64,000 bases of DNA from an uncultured Duncaniella sp. (GCA_910577255.1 CAJTMH010000006.1:1-64000), one strand, 5' to 3'. Numbered from the stretch's first letter, positions 17,593 through 26,937 are shown. The notes: a model not told the origin generated them from the letters alone. Numbers and translations are program-made.

Positions 17593-18744
17593 TTATTTTA
17601 TCCGTTTTCCGTCACGGGTTTTTATGACGAATGCATCCGGGAAAAGTTTTTTTACCTTTTTCAGTTCCTTGTTTGCGTCATTGAGCGAGGTGAAGGATCC
17701 GTAAGTGTACTTCACTGCGCCTCCGTCCTTGTAATGCTCAACCGGAGTCAGGCCTTTGAGGCGTTTGTTACCCTTGGTGATGGTTGTTGAGGCTGTCAGG
17801 AACTGTATTTTGTATATGATTTCATCTGCCTGCTGAGTGGATTGGGATGATTGAGACTCGGCTGATTCCTTTTTGCCTCCATCCTGCTTATTTGAACGCT
17901 TGGCGTCGGCGGTTGGTTTTGACTTTTTAGCAACTTCTTCCTTCGACGTTTTGGTGGTCTTGGGTGTTCCCTTGCGATATTTCACAATGCCGTTGTAAAT
18001 TGCTTTGGCAAGTTTCTCCTGTCCTTCCTCCGAGGCCATGAATTTCTCCATCTTCGGATTGCAGATGAAGTCAAGCTCCACAAGTATGGCCGGCATGCTT
18101 GTGCGCACGAGTACCCAGAAGGGAGCTTGGCGGACACCGTTGTTCTTACGTCCGGCAGTCCTTACCAATTGTGTCTGCACCGCCTCGGCAAGAGCTATGC
18201 TTTGGTCAATGTTGTTATGCTGCATCATCTCGAAGGCGATGTAACTTTCAGCTGATGATGGGTCGAATCCTTGGTAGGTTGTGGTGTAGTCAGGCTCAAG
18301 TTTCATAACCGAGTTTTCACGCATAGCCACGCTGAGGTTGGTGTCGCTTCGCTGAAGCCCGAGGGTGTAGACGGCCGCTCCGTTGACCTGGGTGCGCATA
18401 GGTGATTTTGCATCGACCGAGTTGGCATGGATGGAGATGAAGATGTCAGCATGCTTCTCGTTGGCGAAGTCAGCTCGTTTCTGCAGCGGGACAAAGAAGT
18501 CCTTGTCACGAGTCATGTGGACACGGGCATCCGGCATGTCGGCATTTATGAGTCTGTTGAGTTTTTTAGCCACCTCGAGGTTGACAGTCTTCTCGTTGGT
18601 GTTTCGTCCGAGTGCCCCGGCATCCTTGCCACCGTGGCCGGGGTCAATGACCACGACAAACTCCTTCCCTTGAGTGGCTACCGGAAAAAGTAGCGCAAGG
18701 AAAAACAGGGTGAAAAGTGTTTTGATGACTCGTAATGATGACAT
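17593..18744 (-). CDS. N-acetylmuramoyl-L-alanine amidase (AmiA/B/C type)
   Basis: Cleaves the amide bond between MurNAc and the stem peptide, normally during daughter-cell separation. The 383-residue protein has a signal peptide (1-26), then an Amidase_3 domain (about 28-245) with the zinc ligands in VVIDPGHGGKDAGA, a Glu in TVNLEVAKKL, and the His of FISIHANSV. The catalytic Glu is in ILVELDFICNP. A Lys/Ser-rich linker (about 250-300) leads to a C-terminal region (IIYKIQFLTASTTI, VKYTYGSF) that looks like a SPOR domain binding denuded glycan. A -7 box lies 52 bases upstream; the MCE gene follows in the same transcript. Confidence 0.9.
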   Translation of the reverse strand: MSSLRVIKTLFTLFFLALLFPVATQGKEFVVVIDPGHGGKDAGALGRNTNEKTVNLEVAKKLNRLINADMPDARVHMTRDKDFFVPLQKRADFANEKHADIFISIHANSVDAKSPMRTQVNGAAVYTLGLQRSDTNLSVAMRENSVMKLEPDYTTTYQGFDPSSAESYIAFEMMQHNNIDQSIALAEAVQTQLVRTAGRKNNGVRQAPFWVLVRTSMPAILVELDFICNPKMEKFMASEEGQEKLAKAIYNGIVKYRKGTPKTTKTSKEEVAKKSKPTADAKRSNKQDGGKKESAESQSSQSTQQADEIIYKIQFLTASTTITKGNKRLKGLTPVEHYKDGGAVKYTYGSFTSLNDANKELKKVKKLFPDAFVIKTRDGKRIK

Positions 18745-18795
18745 ATCAGGTCTGTTTGCCGAAGCATAAGGTAGGCTTCAGGGTGAAAATTTGTG

Positions 18796-18803
18796 CAAAT
18801 TTA
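18796..18803 (-). promoter_or_regulatory. -7 box of the amidase-MCE operon
   Basis: On the minus strand TAAATTTG (18803 to 18796) followed by CAC matches the Bacteroidetes -7 form. The amidase start is 52 bases downstream. No clear -33 TTG. Confidence 0.55.
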
Positions 18804-18866
18804 GCAAATCTCTTAATATTTGTCACTTTAATAGTGGATTTTTGTGCCTAAGTGCCAAAAAATATC

Positions 18867-18874
18867 TAAATTTG
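18867..18874 (+). promoter_or_regulatory. -7 box touching the start of the GldB-like gene
   Basis: TAAATTTG at 18867-18874 is only four bases before ATG at 18879. A TTG at 18842-18844 lies 22 bases upstream, slightly longer than usual. If used, the mRNA would start at or next to the start codon. Confidence 0.5.
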
Positions 18875-18878
18875 GACA

Positions 18879-19841
18879 ATGAGAAAAAGATACTTACACT
18901 ATATAATTATGGTGGCACTCCTGCTTTGCGTTGCATTGCCTGGATGTGGCCGCAAGGCTCCGGTAGCTGCCGATCCGGTGAAAATACATCGTCTTGACAG
19001 TCTGCTTGCATCCGGGGAAGTTATGGATAACGATGAGATGTGGGAGGCGGCAAAAGCGTTGTTTGCGGTGTCGGGTTACGGTGAACTTACAGATTCGTCA
19101 CTGGCGGTTTACAATGCTAATCCTTCAATCACCTATCATGCCGGGACGGTGGCTGAGCGTATGGCTGACATGTCAGCTGCCGAGAGAGATTTCGGCCGGT
19201 TGGCTGCACGGATGCATGAGTTGCTTCCGGGGGTCAAATTCCCAACCGTATATGCCGTGATTTCGCCGTTTAACCAGTCGGTTTTTACAGTGGATTCGAT
19301 GCTGTTTCTCGGTGTAAACCACTATCTGGGGGCTGATTATGAGCCGTACGGATATTTCCCTGATTTTGTCAGGCTGCGAAAAGTGCCGGTGCGGATGGAT
19401 GTAGACGTGGCGGAGACACTTGTGCGCAGAGCTTATCCCTTTGAGCCAGGCTCGGATTATCCTACCGTGTTGTCGCGGCTGCTTTATGAGGGGGCTGTGA
19501 CCGAAGCCATCATGCAGCTTACTGGTAAGGAGGAGCGGAGTGTACTGGGTTATGACTCAGAGGAGATGAAGTGGCTTGAAGATAATGAGAAAGAGGCCTG
19601 GAATGCACTCATAACAAGAAAAATGCTTTATAGCACTGATGAGACGGTGGCGCATTCGCTTGTGGTGCTGTCAGGTGTCACTTCTTCGCTTCATCCCGAT
19701 GCTCCGGGGATGGCGGGACGTTTTATTGGCCACAGGATAGTGCGGGAGTATCTAAAACATAATGACTCAGGGTTGGAAGAGTTGCTCTCACCTTCATTCT
19801 ATAATTCGGAGTTAACCCTTGCGAAGTCAAGATATCATTGA
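18879..19841 (+). CDS. GldB-like lipoprotein
   Basis: A 320-residue predicted lipoprotein with signal sequence and lipobox LPGC (Cys23). The body resembles the gliding-motility protein GldB, a metalloprotease-like fold of unknown activity. Seen in support are the ITYHAGTVAERM start of the domain, VNHYLGADYEPYGYFPDFVRL in the centre, and the C-terminal GRFIGHRIVREYLKHND typical of GldB. Many non-gliding Bacteroidales carry GldB relatives, so the name does not prove motility. The gene is followed after 45 bases by the MG2-domain gene and is probably co-transcribed with it. The nearly leaderless position of its promoter is unusual. Family moderately sure, function unknown. Confidence 0.7.
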   Translation: MRKRYLHYIIMVALLLCVALPGCGRKAPVAADPVKIHRLDSLLASGEVMDNDEMWEAAKALFAVSGYGELTDSSLAVYNANPSITYHAGTVAERMADMSAAERDFGRLAARMHELLPGVKFPTVYAVISPFNQSVFTVDSMLFLGVNHYLGADYEPYGYFPDFVRLRKVPVRMDVDVAETLVRRAYPFEPGSDYPTVLSRLLYEGAVTEAIMQLTGKEERSVLGYDSEEMKWLEDNEKEAWNALITRKMLYSTDETVAHSLVVLSGVTSSLHPDAPGMAGRFIGHRIVREYLKHNDSGLEELLSPSFYNSELTLAKSRYH

Positions 19842-19886
19842 TCTCAGGCGTGCAATTAGGCTCATGGGAAAATAGGACTCTACCAC

Positions 19887-22466
19887 ATGATTAGAAAATT
19901 TTTTTGCCTGCTGGTTCTGTTCATGGCCATGTCAGGGGTTTATGAGCTGAGAGGAGCCCCACTTGATTCTATAGGGGAGATTATGGCGAGAATGGAGCGG
20001 TTTGCGACGCTTTATCCTCAGGAGAAGGTGTATTTACATCTTGATAACACGAGTTATTACCGTGGTGACAATATATATTTTAAGGCTTATGTGGTGAATG
20101 CCGATGGAAACACGTCGGCAGTGAAGAGTGCCACTCTGTATGTGGAGCTCCTTAATCCCGGTGGTGAGATTATAGATAGGAAGGTGCTGAAACTTGCCGA
20201 CGGACAGGGACACGGTGATTTTGTGCTCAACAGAGTTCCGTTCTATTCAGGTTTCTATGAGATAAGGGCTTACACGAAGTATATGCGCAATTTCGGAGAT
20301 GATATTGTGTTCTCGCGTATCATCCCTGTCTTTGATGCTCCAAAGCAGGAGGGTGATTTCAGTGAGAAGAAGATGGATAAATATGGGGTGGGAAAATATG
20401 TGTATCTGAGGCCGAAGCCGGAGAAACATAAAAAGGTGGATGTGAAATTTTATCCCGAGGGTGGTTACTATGTTGCCGGGCTCAGGTCGAGAGTGGCATT
20501 TGAGGCAGTGGATAAGACCGGGCATCCGGTGGAGGCAAGCGGAGTAGTAAAGGACCGAAATGACAGTGTAGTGGCACAGTTCGCCACTTTCAAAGACGGG
20601 AGAGGTGTTTTTGAATGGATTCCGCAGGCTGGAGGGCATTATGCACTGGTTGAGAGCGGTGGCAAGGAGTATAAGTTTGACTTGCCTGATGTGCGCGATG
20701 CAGGATATGTGCTGAGAGTGGATAATCTCCCGGGCGCCGACAGTGTGACTGTGGATGTCAGGTGTGCCGGACTTTCGGGAAGGCAGATTGCAGGTGTGGC
20801 CACATTGAGTTCAGGTGTGCTCCGCAATTCATGGGCGGTCGACCTGAGCAGGAGAAATCATGCAAGATTTTCGTTTGCCAAGAATTGGCTCCCCGAGGGA
20901 GTGACAAGAGTGGCGCTTTTCGGAGAGGATGGGAATGTGATTGCCGACAGGCTGATATTCATAGAACGTGGTTCGGAGAGACTGCGTGTGGAAGCATCGT
21001 TTGACAAACCGGAATATGGGCCGTATGAAAAAATAAATATGACATACGCGGTTAAATCGCCTGATGGCACCTTTGGTGTGGCGGCTCCGTTTTCGCTTGC
21101 CGTAAGGGATGGTGATGATGCAGTGGACTGGAACAGGGATATCATGACAGATTTGCTGCTGATGTCGGAGATAAAGGGTTATGTGGCAAATCCACGTAAA
21201 TATTTCGATGCTGCAAACCCCGACCGGGAAAAGATGCTGGATATGCTGCTTATGGTGCAGGGGTGGCGCCGGTATGACTGGAAGATGATGGCCTCACAGC
21301 TGGAATTTACTCCAAAATTTTTTCCTGAGACCACTGGAATCGAGACTTACGGAAGGGTGATATCGACTAATAAGAAAGAACCCAAGCATGGTGTCAAAGT
21401 GTCGGCCTTCATCATGAACAGGAATGTGTCGGACGAAAACCTTGCCGCCGGTATGGAAGTGATGGAGACAGACAGTCTGGGGCGTTTTTGCCTGTCATCG
21501 GATGTGGAAGGGGAATGGAATCTCGTGCTTTCGGCCAGGGAGGATGGCAAGGCCAAGGATTATATGATCACGCTTGACCGTCTGTTCAGCCCGAAGCCAT
21601 CGGCCTATAGGTATACCGACATGGAAATCGTCACGAGAGATGCAGAGCCTGATATGGTGCTTTCGGAGAATGCTTCAGGGGAGGATGTAATGGAAGATCT
21701 CAACAGTGTGCTGAAGGCGGTGGATGACTCTCTGGCAGCCCTCGGAGTTGAAAAACAGCGTATACAACATCTCGGGGAGGTGGTGGTGAAGGGTAAAAAA
21801 CGGTCGAAGGAGAGTGATATATATAAGGCCCGCTCCAAATCACTCGCCTATTATGACGTGCGTTCCGGTCTGGATGACATAAGGGATGAGGGGGAGTACA
21901 TAGGTGATGACATCCATAAATTCCTCATGAGCATGAACAAGAATTTCACCAAGACGCTGAGTGGAAATGAGGAGTATCTGCTATATAAGGGCAGGATGCC
22001 GCTTTTTGTCATCAACTATGTGAGAACGATGCGCACAAAGTTGGATTATGACAAATATAAGTACATACGTCTTGAAGCTATCAAGTCAATATACATAACT
22101 GAGAATCTGACCACCATGTGTGAGTATGCCGATCCTTTGATATCTATGTTTGACATTGACAGGCTGTATGGTTGTGCTGTGTTTATAGAGACTTATCCTG
22201 ACGGAGAGATTCCGGTGGATGCCGGGAAAGGGGTGAGGAAAACCAGGCTTCAGGGATATGACCGACCTGCTGAATTTTACAGCCCTGACTATTCGGAATA
22301 TGAACCGGAGCCAGATTACAGACGCACATTGTACTGGAACCCTGACGTTGTGCCTGACGAAAACGGCGAGGGTAGTGTGAGTTTTTATAATAATGAGCAC
22401 AGCCGTAAACTGCGGGTGAGCATAGAGACGGTGACTCCGGACGGTAAAATAGGAGTGTTACGATAA
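19887..22466 (+). CDS. Large exported MG2-domain protein with a TonB-plug-like region
   Basis: An 859-residue exported protein (signal peptide about 1-24). The N-terminal third has the MG2/alpha-2-macroglobulin-like pattern EKVYLHLDNTSYYRGDNIY, followed by further beta-sandwich modules (FYPEGGYYVAGLRSRVAF). Near residues 630-640 the motif LGEVVVKGKKR resembles the start of a TonB-dependent receptor plug, and the following 150 residues fit a plug domain. No 22-strand barrel follows. This layout recurs in Bacteroidetes outer-surface proteins of unknown role. It sits 45 bases after the GldB-like lipoprotein gene, suggesting joint action at the outer membrane. The plug may be a protein-binding module left from, or shared with, TonB receptors. 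Domain calls are moderately sure. Confidence 0.75.
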   Translation: MIRKFFCLLVLFMAMSGVYELRGAPLDSIGEIMARMERFATLYPQEKVYLHLDNTSYYRGDNIYFKAYVVNADGNTSAVKSATLYVELLNPGGEIIDRKVLKLADGQGHGDFVLNRVPFYSGFYEIRAYTKYMRNFGDDIVFSRIIPVFDAPKQEGDFSEKKMDKYGVGKYVYLRPKPEKHKKVDVKFYPEGGYYVAGLRSRVAFEAVDKTGHPVEASGVVKDRNDSVVAQFATFKDGRGVFEWIPQAGGHYALVESGGKEYKFDLPDVRDAGYVLRVDNLPGADSVTVDVRCAGLSGRQIAGVATLSSGVLRNSWAVDLSRRNHARFSFAKNWLPEGVTRVALFGEDGNVIADRLIFIERGSERLRVEASFDKPEYGPYEKINMTYAVKSPDGTFGVAAPFSLAVRDGDDAVDWNRDIMTDLLLMSEIKGYVANPRKYFDAANPDREKMLDMLLMVQGWRRYDWKMMASQLEFTPKFFPETTGIETYGRVISTNKKEPKHGVKVSAFIMNRNVSDENLAAGMEVMETDSLGRFCLSSDVEGEWNLVLSAREDGKAKDYMITLDRLFSPKPSAYRYTDMEIVTRDAEPDMVLSENASGEDVMEDLNSVLKAVDDSLAALGVEKQRIQHLGEVVVKGKKRSKESDIYKARSKSLAYYDVRSGLDDIRDEGEYIGDDIHKFLMSMNKNFTKTLSGNEEYLLYKGRMPLFVINYVRTMRTKLDYDKYKYIRLEAIKSIYITENLTTMCEYADPLISMFDIDRLYGCAVFIETYPDGEIPVDAGKGVRKTRLQGYDRPAEFYSPDYSEYEPEPDYRRTLYWNPDVVPDENGEGSVSFYNNEHSRKLRVSIETVTPDGKIGVLR

Positions 22467-22471
22467 AATAA

Positions 22472-22516
22472 ATCGGCCCTGACAGCGGTAAATTCCGCTC
22501 AGGGCCGATGATTTTA
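22472..22516. terminator. Bidirectional terminator between convergent genes
   Basis: ATCGGCCCTG (22472-22481) pairs with CAGGGCCGAT (22500-22509), continued by AGCGG/CCGCT (22484-22488, 22495-22499). T-rich tails follow on the + side and T/A-rich sequence on the minus side. It serves the MG2 gene and the CoA-transferase gene. Confidence 0.85.
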
Positions 22517-22541
22517 TTAATACTCTAAACAGAAATGTCGA

Positions 22542-24038
22542 TTAGGCGAAGTTGGCCCAGTTGACATTGCGCATGTCTCCTGACGAGAGGAACTCTGTGT
22601 GGAAGGCGAGAGCTGCGTGGAGAGTGTGGGGAGTTTGGCCACCGTTAGTGCTCAGTTTGAGGTAGTCGCGGAGAAGTTCGCGGTACATGGGATGAGCACA
22701 GTTGTTGATGATTTCGTGAGCGCGTTCCACAGGGTCAAGACCGCGGAGGTCAGCGATACCCTGGTCAGTAACGAGGATGTCGACAGAGTGTTCGGTGTGG
22801 TCGACATGGGATACCATCGGAACGATGTTGGAAATCTTGCCCTCTTTTGTGATTGACGGACAAGAGAAGATTGAGATGTAGGCGTTGCGGGTGAAGTCGC
22901 CAGAGCCGCCGATGCCGTTCATCATCTTGGTGCCTGTGACGTGGGTAGAGTTGATGTTTCCGAAGATGTCGGCTTCGAGAGCTGTGTTCATTGCTATGAC
23001 GCCGAGTCGACGTATCACCTCGGGGTTGTTGGAGATTTCAGAAGGACGGAGCACGAGGTGTTCCTTGAAGAAGTCGATGTTGGAGATGACTTCATCCTCA
23101 ATCTCGTTGGACACTGTGAGTGAGCAGCTTGATCCGAATTTGCAACGGCCTTTCTTCATGAGGTCAATAACGGCATCCTGCATCACTTCGGTGTACATTT
23201 CGAAAGGTGGTATTTCCTTGGCATCAGCAAGGCCGTAGAGGACGGCATTTGCCACGTTGCCCACTCCTGACTGTAAAGGAAGGAATGAGGAGGGGATGCG
23301 TCCGGCGCGGAGTTCGTTGATGAGGAATGTGCAGACGTTGGCGCCAATCTGCTTTGTGGTGTCGTCAAGCGGAGTGAAAGGTTTTACGCCTTCATAGTGG
23401 TCGCTCATAACCACACCGACAATCTTCTCAGGGTCGAGTTTCAGCACCGGAGAGCCAATGCGGTCGCTGGGCTTGAAGATGGGTATCTCGCCACGGTTAG
23501 GGGGATCGAGGGGCAGGTATATGTCATGAAGTCCGTAAAGGGCATGGCGGAGCTTTTCGTTGAGCTCGATGACTATTTTCTTGGCCATTTTGGCGATTGT
23601 GGCCACGTTGCCGACACCTGTGCCAACGACGCATGTTCCGTCGTCCTGGATGTCGGATACTTCGATGATGGCGAGGTCAAGGTCGCCGAAGAATCCGTAG
23701 CGGAGTTTCTGTGCTGCCTCGGAGAGGTGGAGGTCGAAGTAATGGGCGTCGTGTGAATTGATGCGCTTACGGAGATCCGGGTGATTCTGGTAAGGTGTGC
23801 GTTTGCCGATTGCGTTAGCACGGGCAAGAACGCCGTCACACATGTCGCTTGTAGATGCGCCAGTAATTATATGAATCTTAAAAGGTTCGCCTTTGGCGTG
23901 AAGCTGCTCGGCCTTAGCTGCGATGGCCTGGCTGACAACTTTGGGAGAGCCCGGGGCTGTAAAGCCTGAGAAGCCACACTTCGCATCATTGAAGAAAATG
24001 TCGGCTGCCTCTTCGGGGGTCAGGATGGGGAATCTCAT
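22542..24038 (-). CDS. Succinate/acetate-type CoA-transferase (acetyl-CoA hydrolase family)
   Basis: Moves CoA between short acyl-CoAs and acids, in Bacteroidales usually succinate with propionyl- or acetyl-CoA, in propionate or acetate formation. The 498-residue length is normal for class I Cat1-type enzymes. The sequence shows the N-terminal GFSGFTAPGSPK, the glycine-rich GTGVGNVATIAKMAKK, and the catalytic glutamate region PFEMYTEVMQDA near residue 285. Further marks are GIGGSGDFTRNAY and VTDQGIADLRGLDPVERA. There is no signal peptide. The gene is single, with a terminator shared with its convergent neighbour. I could not find a perfect promoter upstream; the closest -7 form (TACTTTTA) has one mismatch. 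Acyl preference cannot be told from sequence alone. Confidence 0.9.
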   Translation of the reverse strand: MRFPILTPEEAADIFFNDAKCGFSGFTAPGSPKVVSQAIAAKAEQLHAKGEPFKIHIITGASTSDMCDGVLARANAIGKRTPYQNHPDLRKRINSHDAHYFDLHLSEAAQKLRYGFFGDLDLAIIEVSDIQDDGTCVVGTGVGNVATIAKMAKKIVIELNEKLRHALYGLHDIYLPLDPPNRGEIPIFKPSDRIGSPVLKLDPEKIVGVVMSDHYEGVKPFTPLDDTTKQIGANVCTFLINELRAGRIPSSFLPLQSGVGNVANAVLYGLADAKEIPPFEMYTEVMQDAVIDLMKKGRCKFGSSCSLTVSNEIEDEVISNIDFFKEHLVLRPSEISNNPEVIRRLGVIAMNTALEADIFGNINSTHVTGTKMMNGIGGSGDFTRNAYISIFSCPSITKEGKISNIVPMVSHVDHTEHSVDILVTDQGIADLRGLDPVERAHEIINNCAHPMYRELLRDYLKLSTNGGQTPHTLHAALAFHTEFLSSGDMRNVNWANFA

Positions 24039-24088
24039 AAAATCGGTATTCTAATTAAAAGTAAGTTGAGATATAGTTACTTTAGCTG

Positions 24089-24523
24089 TTAAAATTTGCG
24101 TTGTATAATCTGAGCGTCGATAATGGCCTGCCGCCAACGAGCGTAGTGAGCCGCACGTCTGGCCTCTTCACGGTTGTGGGCCTCGATGATGGACGCAGAG
24201 TCAGGAGTGTTACCGGATTTGGCCGGCGCACTCTTTGATTTGGCTTTTTTCTGCCGCTGTTTTTCCGCTTTGGGTGTGGTGAATGATTCCACCTGTTCTC
24301 CCGGCAGGAAGTGTGAGGTGGATGTGGATACGTACTGGACAGGGGTTTGTGATGGAGTGGGGATGGTGAGTCCCGGCTCGTCAAAGAGGGAGGGAGCCGG
24401 GGGGAAGCGATGATTGTCAGACTGCGAAGATGGAGCTGCAGGTTTCTCTTTCATTTTCCTTTTAAAGAATTCGAAGAGAAGTCCGCCGCCAATAATAAGC
24501 ACATAGAGGATTATTTTCTCCAT
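24089..24523 (-). CDS. Small single-pass membrane protein of unknown function
   Basis: Unrecognised. The 144-residue protein begins with one membrane helix (ILYVLIIGGGLLFEFF, about 4-19), followed by a Pro/Ser/Thr-rich cytoplasmic or periplasmic stretch. Its C-terminus is basic and helical and ends in RRAAHYARWRQAIIDAQIIQ. That end, with an alternating Ala/Arg/Glu helix, resembles tails of small Bacteroidetes membrane proteins found next to CoA-transferase genes, but I know no function. A longer start at 24580 is in frame, yet it would overlap the promoter region; ATG at 24523 is preferred. The promoter at 24550-24580 overlaps the one for miaB on the opposite strand. Confidence 0.6.
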   Translation of the reverse strand: MEKIILYVLIIGGGLLFEFFKRKMKEKPAAPSSQSDNHRFPPAPSLFDEPGLTIPTPSQTPVQYVSTSTSHFLPGEQVESFTTPKAEKQRQKKAKSKSAPAKSGNTPDSASIIEAHNREEARRAAHYARWRQAIIDAQIIQRKF

Positions 24524-24538
24524 TCCGCGTTTTTTTCG

Positions 24539-24546
24539 TAATTTTG
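24539..24546 (+). promoter_or_regulatory. -7 box of miaB
   Basis: TAATTTTG fits TAnnTTTG on the + strand, 54 bases before miaB. It overlaps the region of the divergent promoter, so the two may compete for polymerase. Confidence 0.5.
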
Positions 24547-24549
24547 CCA

Positions 24550-24580
24550 CAAATTTACTGAATATTGTGCTTATAGCCAA
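24550..24580 (-). promoter_or_regulatory. Promoter of the small membrane protein gene
   Basis: On the minus strand TAAATTTG (24557 to 24550) has TTG (24580 to 24578) 20 bases upstream, a full match to the consensus. The start codon lies 27 bases downstream. Confidence 0.7.
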
Positions 24581-24599
24581 AGTTTTTAGCTTATAAATT

Positions 24600-25940
24600 A
24601 TGACAGACCTGCGTAAATTATATATCGAGACCTACGGTTGCCAGATGAATGTGGCCGACAGTGAAGTGGTGGCATCCATCATGGAAACAGTGGGTTATAA
24701 TGTGACAGAGCAAGTAGAGGATGCTGATGCGATACTCCTCAATACGTGCTCCATACGAGATAATGCGGAGCAGAAGATAGTGTCGCGCCTGGCTTATCTC
24801 GCATCGCTGCGTCGTAAGCGTGGCAAGAATGCCCCTCGAATGATAGTTGGGGTGATAGGATGTATGGCCGAGCGTGTCAAAGATGATCTCATAACCAAAC
24901 ATGGGGTTGACCTTGTGGCTGGACCGGACTCATATCTCGATCTTCCCAACCTGTTTGCTTCGGTGGAAGCGGGCGAGGCGGCAGTGAATGTCGAGCTGAG
25001 CACTACGGAGACTTACCGCGACATCATCCCGGCGCGTATCACCGGTAACCGCGTGTCGGGGTTCATAAGCATCATGCGCGGTTGTAATAACTTCTGCTCT
25101 TACTGTATAGTCCCTTACACGAGAGGCCGCGAGCGGTCGAGGAGTGCGGAGAGCATTCTCTCGGAACTTGCCGACCTCAGGGCGAGAGGTTTCAAGGAGG
25201 CTACGCTCCTGGGTCAGAATGTGAACAGTTACAAGTGGATTGACGCGGAAGGCAATGAGGTGGGGTTTCCGGCGTTGCTCAGTCTTGTGGCCGAGGCCGC
25301 ACCCGACATGCGCATACGTTTCACGACCTCGCATCCTAAGGATATGAGCGACGAGACGATTGCCGTGATTGCTTCGCATGACAATATCTGTAACCATATC
25401 CATCTGCCTGTGCAGTCGGGTTCAAACAAGGTGCTTAAGGCTATGAACAGAAAATATACCAGGGAGTGGTATCTGGACCGCATAGCCGCAATAAGACGCG
25501 CCATACCTGACTGCGGTATCTCATCGGACCTTTTCACCGGTTTCCATGACGAGAGCGAGGAGGATTTCCAGGAGACACTTGCACTGATGAGGGAGGTTGG
25601 CTTCGACTCCTCGTTCATGTTCAAGTACTCGGAGCGTCCAGGGACGTTGGCTTCACGCACTATGCCTGACAATGTGCCGGAGGATGTTAAAATAGAGCGT
25701 CTGAACAGGATGATAGCTCTGCAGAACGAATTGTCGCGCGAGAGCAATGCCCGTGATGTGGGCAAGACGTTTGATGTGCTGGTGGAAGGTGTGTCAAAAC
25801 GGTCGAAAGAGCAGTTTGTGGGGCGTAACCAACAGAATAAGACTCTCGTGTTTCCACGCGGGAATTACAAGGTCGGTGACACGGTGAAGGTAAAGGTTAT
25901 AGACTCGTCATCGGCAACGCTGATAGGGGAATTGGCTTAA
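24600..25940 (+). CDS. miaB: tRNA-2-methylthio-N6-dimethylallyladenosine synthase
   Basis: Radical-SAM methylthiotransferase that adds the methylthio group to position 37 of tRNAs reading UNN codons. The 446-residue protein has the three domains of the family. The N-terminal UPF0004 domain has Cys14 (YGCQMN), Cys50 (NTCSIRDNAEQK) and Cys88 (VIGCMAE) for the auxiliary cluster. The radical SAM domain has CNNFCSYC near 160, and a TRAM domain lies at about 380-445. The MiaB-specific GCQMN and ETYGC context separates it from RimO and MtaB. It is transcribed alone on the + strand, with a divergent overlapping promoter and a convergent CDF gene only 29 bases away. Confidence 0.95.
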   Translation: MTDLRKLYIETYGCQMNVADSEVVASIMETVGYNVTEQVEDADAILLNTCSIRDNAEQKIVSRLAYLASLRRKRGKNAPRMIVGVIGCMAERVKDDLITKHGVDLVAGPDSYLDLPNLFASVEAGEAAVNVELSTTETYRDIIPARITGNRVSGFISIMRGCNNFCSYCIVPYTRGRERSRSAESILSELADLRARGFKEATLLGQNVNSYKWIDAEGNEVGFPALLSLVAEAAPDMRIRFTTSHPKDMSDETIAVIASHDNICNHIHLPVQSGSNKVLKAMNRKYTREWYLDRIAAIRRAIPDCGISSDLFTGFHDESEEDFQETLALMREVGFDSSFMFKYSERPGTLASRTMPDNVPEDVKIERLNRMIALQNELSRESNARDVGKTFDVLVEGVSKRSKEQFVGRNQQNKTLVFPRGNYKVGDTVKVKVIDSSSATLIGELA

Positions 25941-25969
25941 TAGAAATAAGCGGGTGCCAGTGATGAGAA

Positions 25970-26911
25970 TCACAGACATGAACCGTCGGAGCGGGTAGCT
26001 TCGTCATTGTAGGGTTCCACGTGGGTGGTGACTATGGTGCCTCCGGAAGGATAGAGGGCTGATATGGCTTTTTCGACCCTTGTGGCAATGTCATGCCCCT
26101 CCTTTACTGTGATGTATGGGTCGACTTTGATGTGGAGATCAATAATCACGTCGGCTCCACTGCGGCGTGTGCGCAGATGGTGGAATGTGATCACTCCCAT
26201 GGTGTCGTGGATGGTGGCGGCGATGCGCTTTTGCTCTTCTTCGGGCAAGGCGACTTCGAGAAGTTCGCGGGTGGCCGGAAGTGCCATGCGCACTGACACG
26301 ATCATGATGAATATGGCTACGATGATTGCGGCGATAGGGTCGCAGATGCGTCCTGCATCGCCAAGAAACATGGCTCCGGCGACACCAAGGAGTGTGGCGA
26401 TGGAGGAGAAGGCGTCGCTGCGATGGTGCCACGCGTTAGCTATCACCACCTCGGAGTGTATGCGTTCACCGGCTCGGCGAGTGTAGTGGTAGAGCCATTC
26501 CTTGATGAGGATGGACGCAGCACAGATGGCCAGGGCTATAGGTGCGGGACGCGGTATGGGGTTGCCGTGGATGAAGCGGGAGATGTCGAGGATGCCTTCC
26601 CATAGGATGCCGGCAGCGACGATGAAGAGGACGAGGGCAAGGAGGATGGTGGCAAGGGTTTCGTATTTGCCGTGGCCGTATTCATGCTGTCTGTCAGGTT
26701 TTTTACGTGCTATTCCGACCATCACGAGCACTATTAAATCAGTGATGAAGTCGGAGAAGGAGTGAATGCCGTCGGCCACAAGGGCGGAACTGCGTCCGGC
26801 GATTCCGGCAACTACTTTCGCGCTGCCGAGCACGGCATTCCACCAGAAACCAACCCATGTGACATGCCGGGCTATCCGTACGCTTTCGTGAGGTGTCAAT
26901 TGATTTGTCAT
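25970..26911 (-). CDS. Cation diffusion facilitator family metal exporter
   Basis: A 313-residue inner-membrane antiporter expected to export Zn, Fe or Mn ions in exchange for protons. Six transmembrane segments can be traced. The metal site residues lie in DGIHSFSDFITD (helix 2, HxxxD) and HHRSDAFSS (helix 5, HxxxD), with Tyr/His in HEYGHGKYET. The C-terminal cytoplasmic domain (about 215-300) carries HHLRTRRSGADVIIDLHI as in other CDF regulators. The HxxxD pair on helix 2 is often seen in Zn or Fe/Mn members, but specificity is uncertain. Start at 26911 (MTNQLTPHESVRIA) chosen because the upstream codons include the -7 box at 26938. Confidence 0.9.
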   Translation of the reverse strand: MTNQLTPHESVRIARHVTWVGFWWNAVLGSAKVVAGIAGRSSALVADGIHSFSDFITDLIVLVMVGIARKKPDRQHEYGHGKYETLATILLALVLFIVAAGILWEGILDISRFIHGNPIPRPAPIALAICAASILIKEWLYHYTRRAGERIHSEVVIANAWHHRSDAFSSIATLLGVAGAMFLGDAGRICDPIAAIIVAIFIMIVSVRMALPATRELLEVALPEEEQKRIAATIHDTMGVITFHHLRTRRSGADVIIDLHIKVDPYITVKEGHDIATRVEKAISALYPSGGTIVTTHVEPYNDEATRSDGSCL

Positions 26912-26937
26912 AGGCTGATTGCGAGTGTATGTGAGGA

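Noticed and set aside
18879..22466. Gliding motility locus
   Set aside because: Only a GldB-like protein is present; no gldK, gldL, gldM, gldN or sprA genes are in the window, and GldB relatives occur in non-gliding Bacteroidales.
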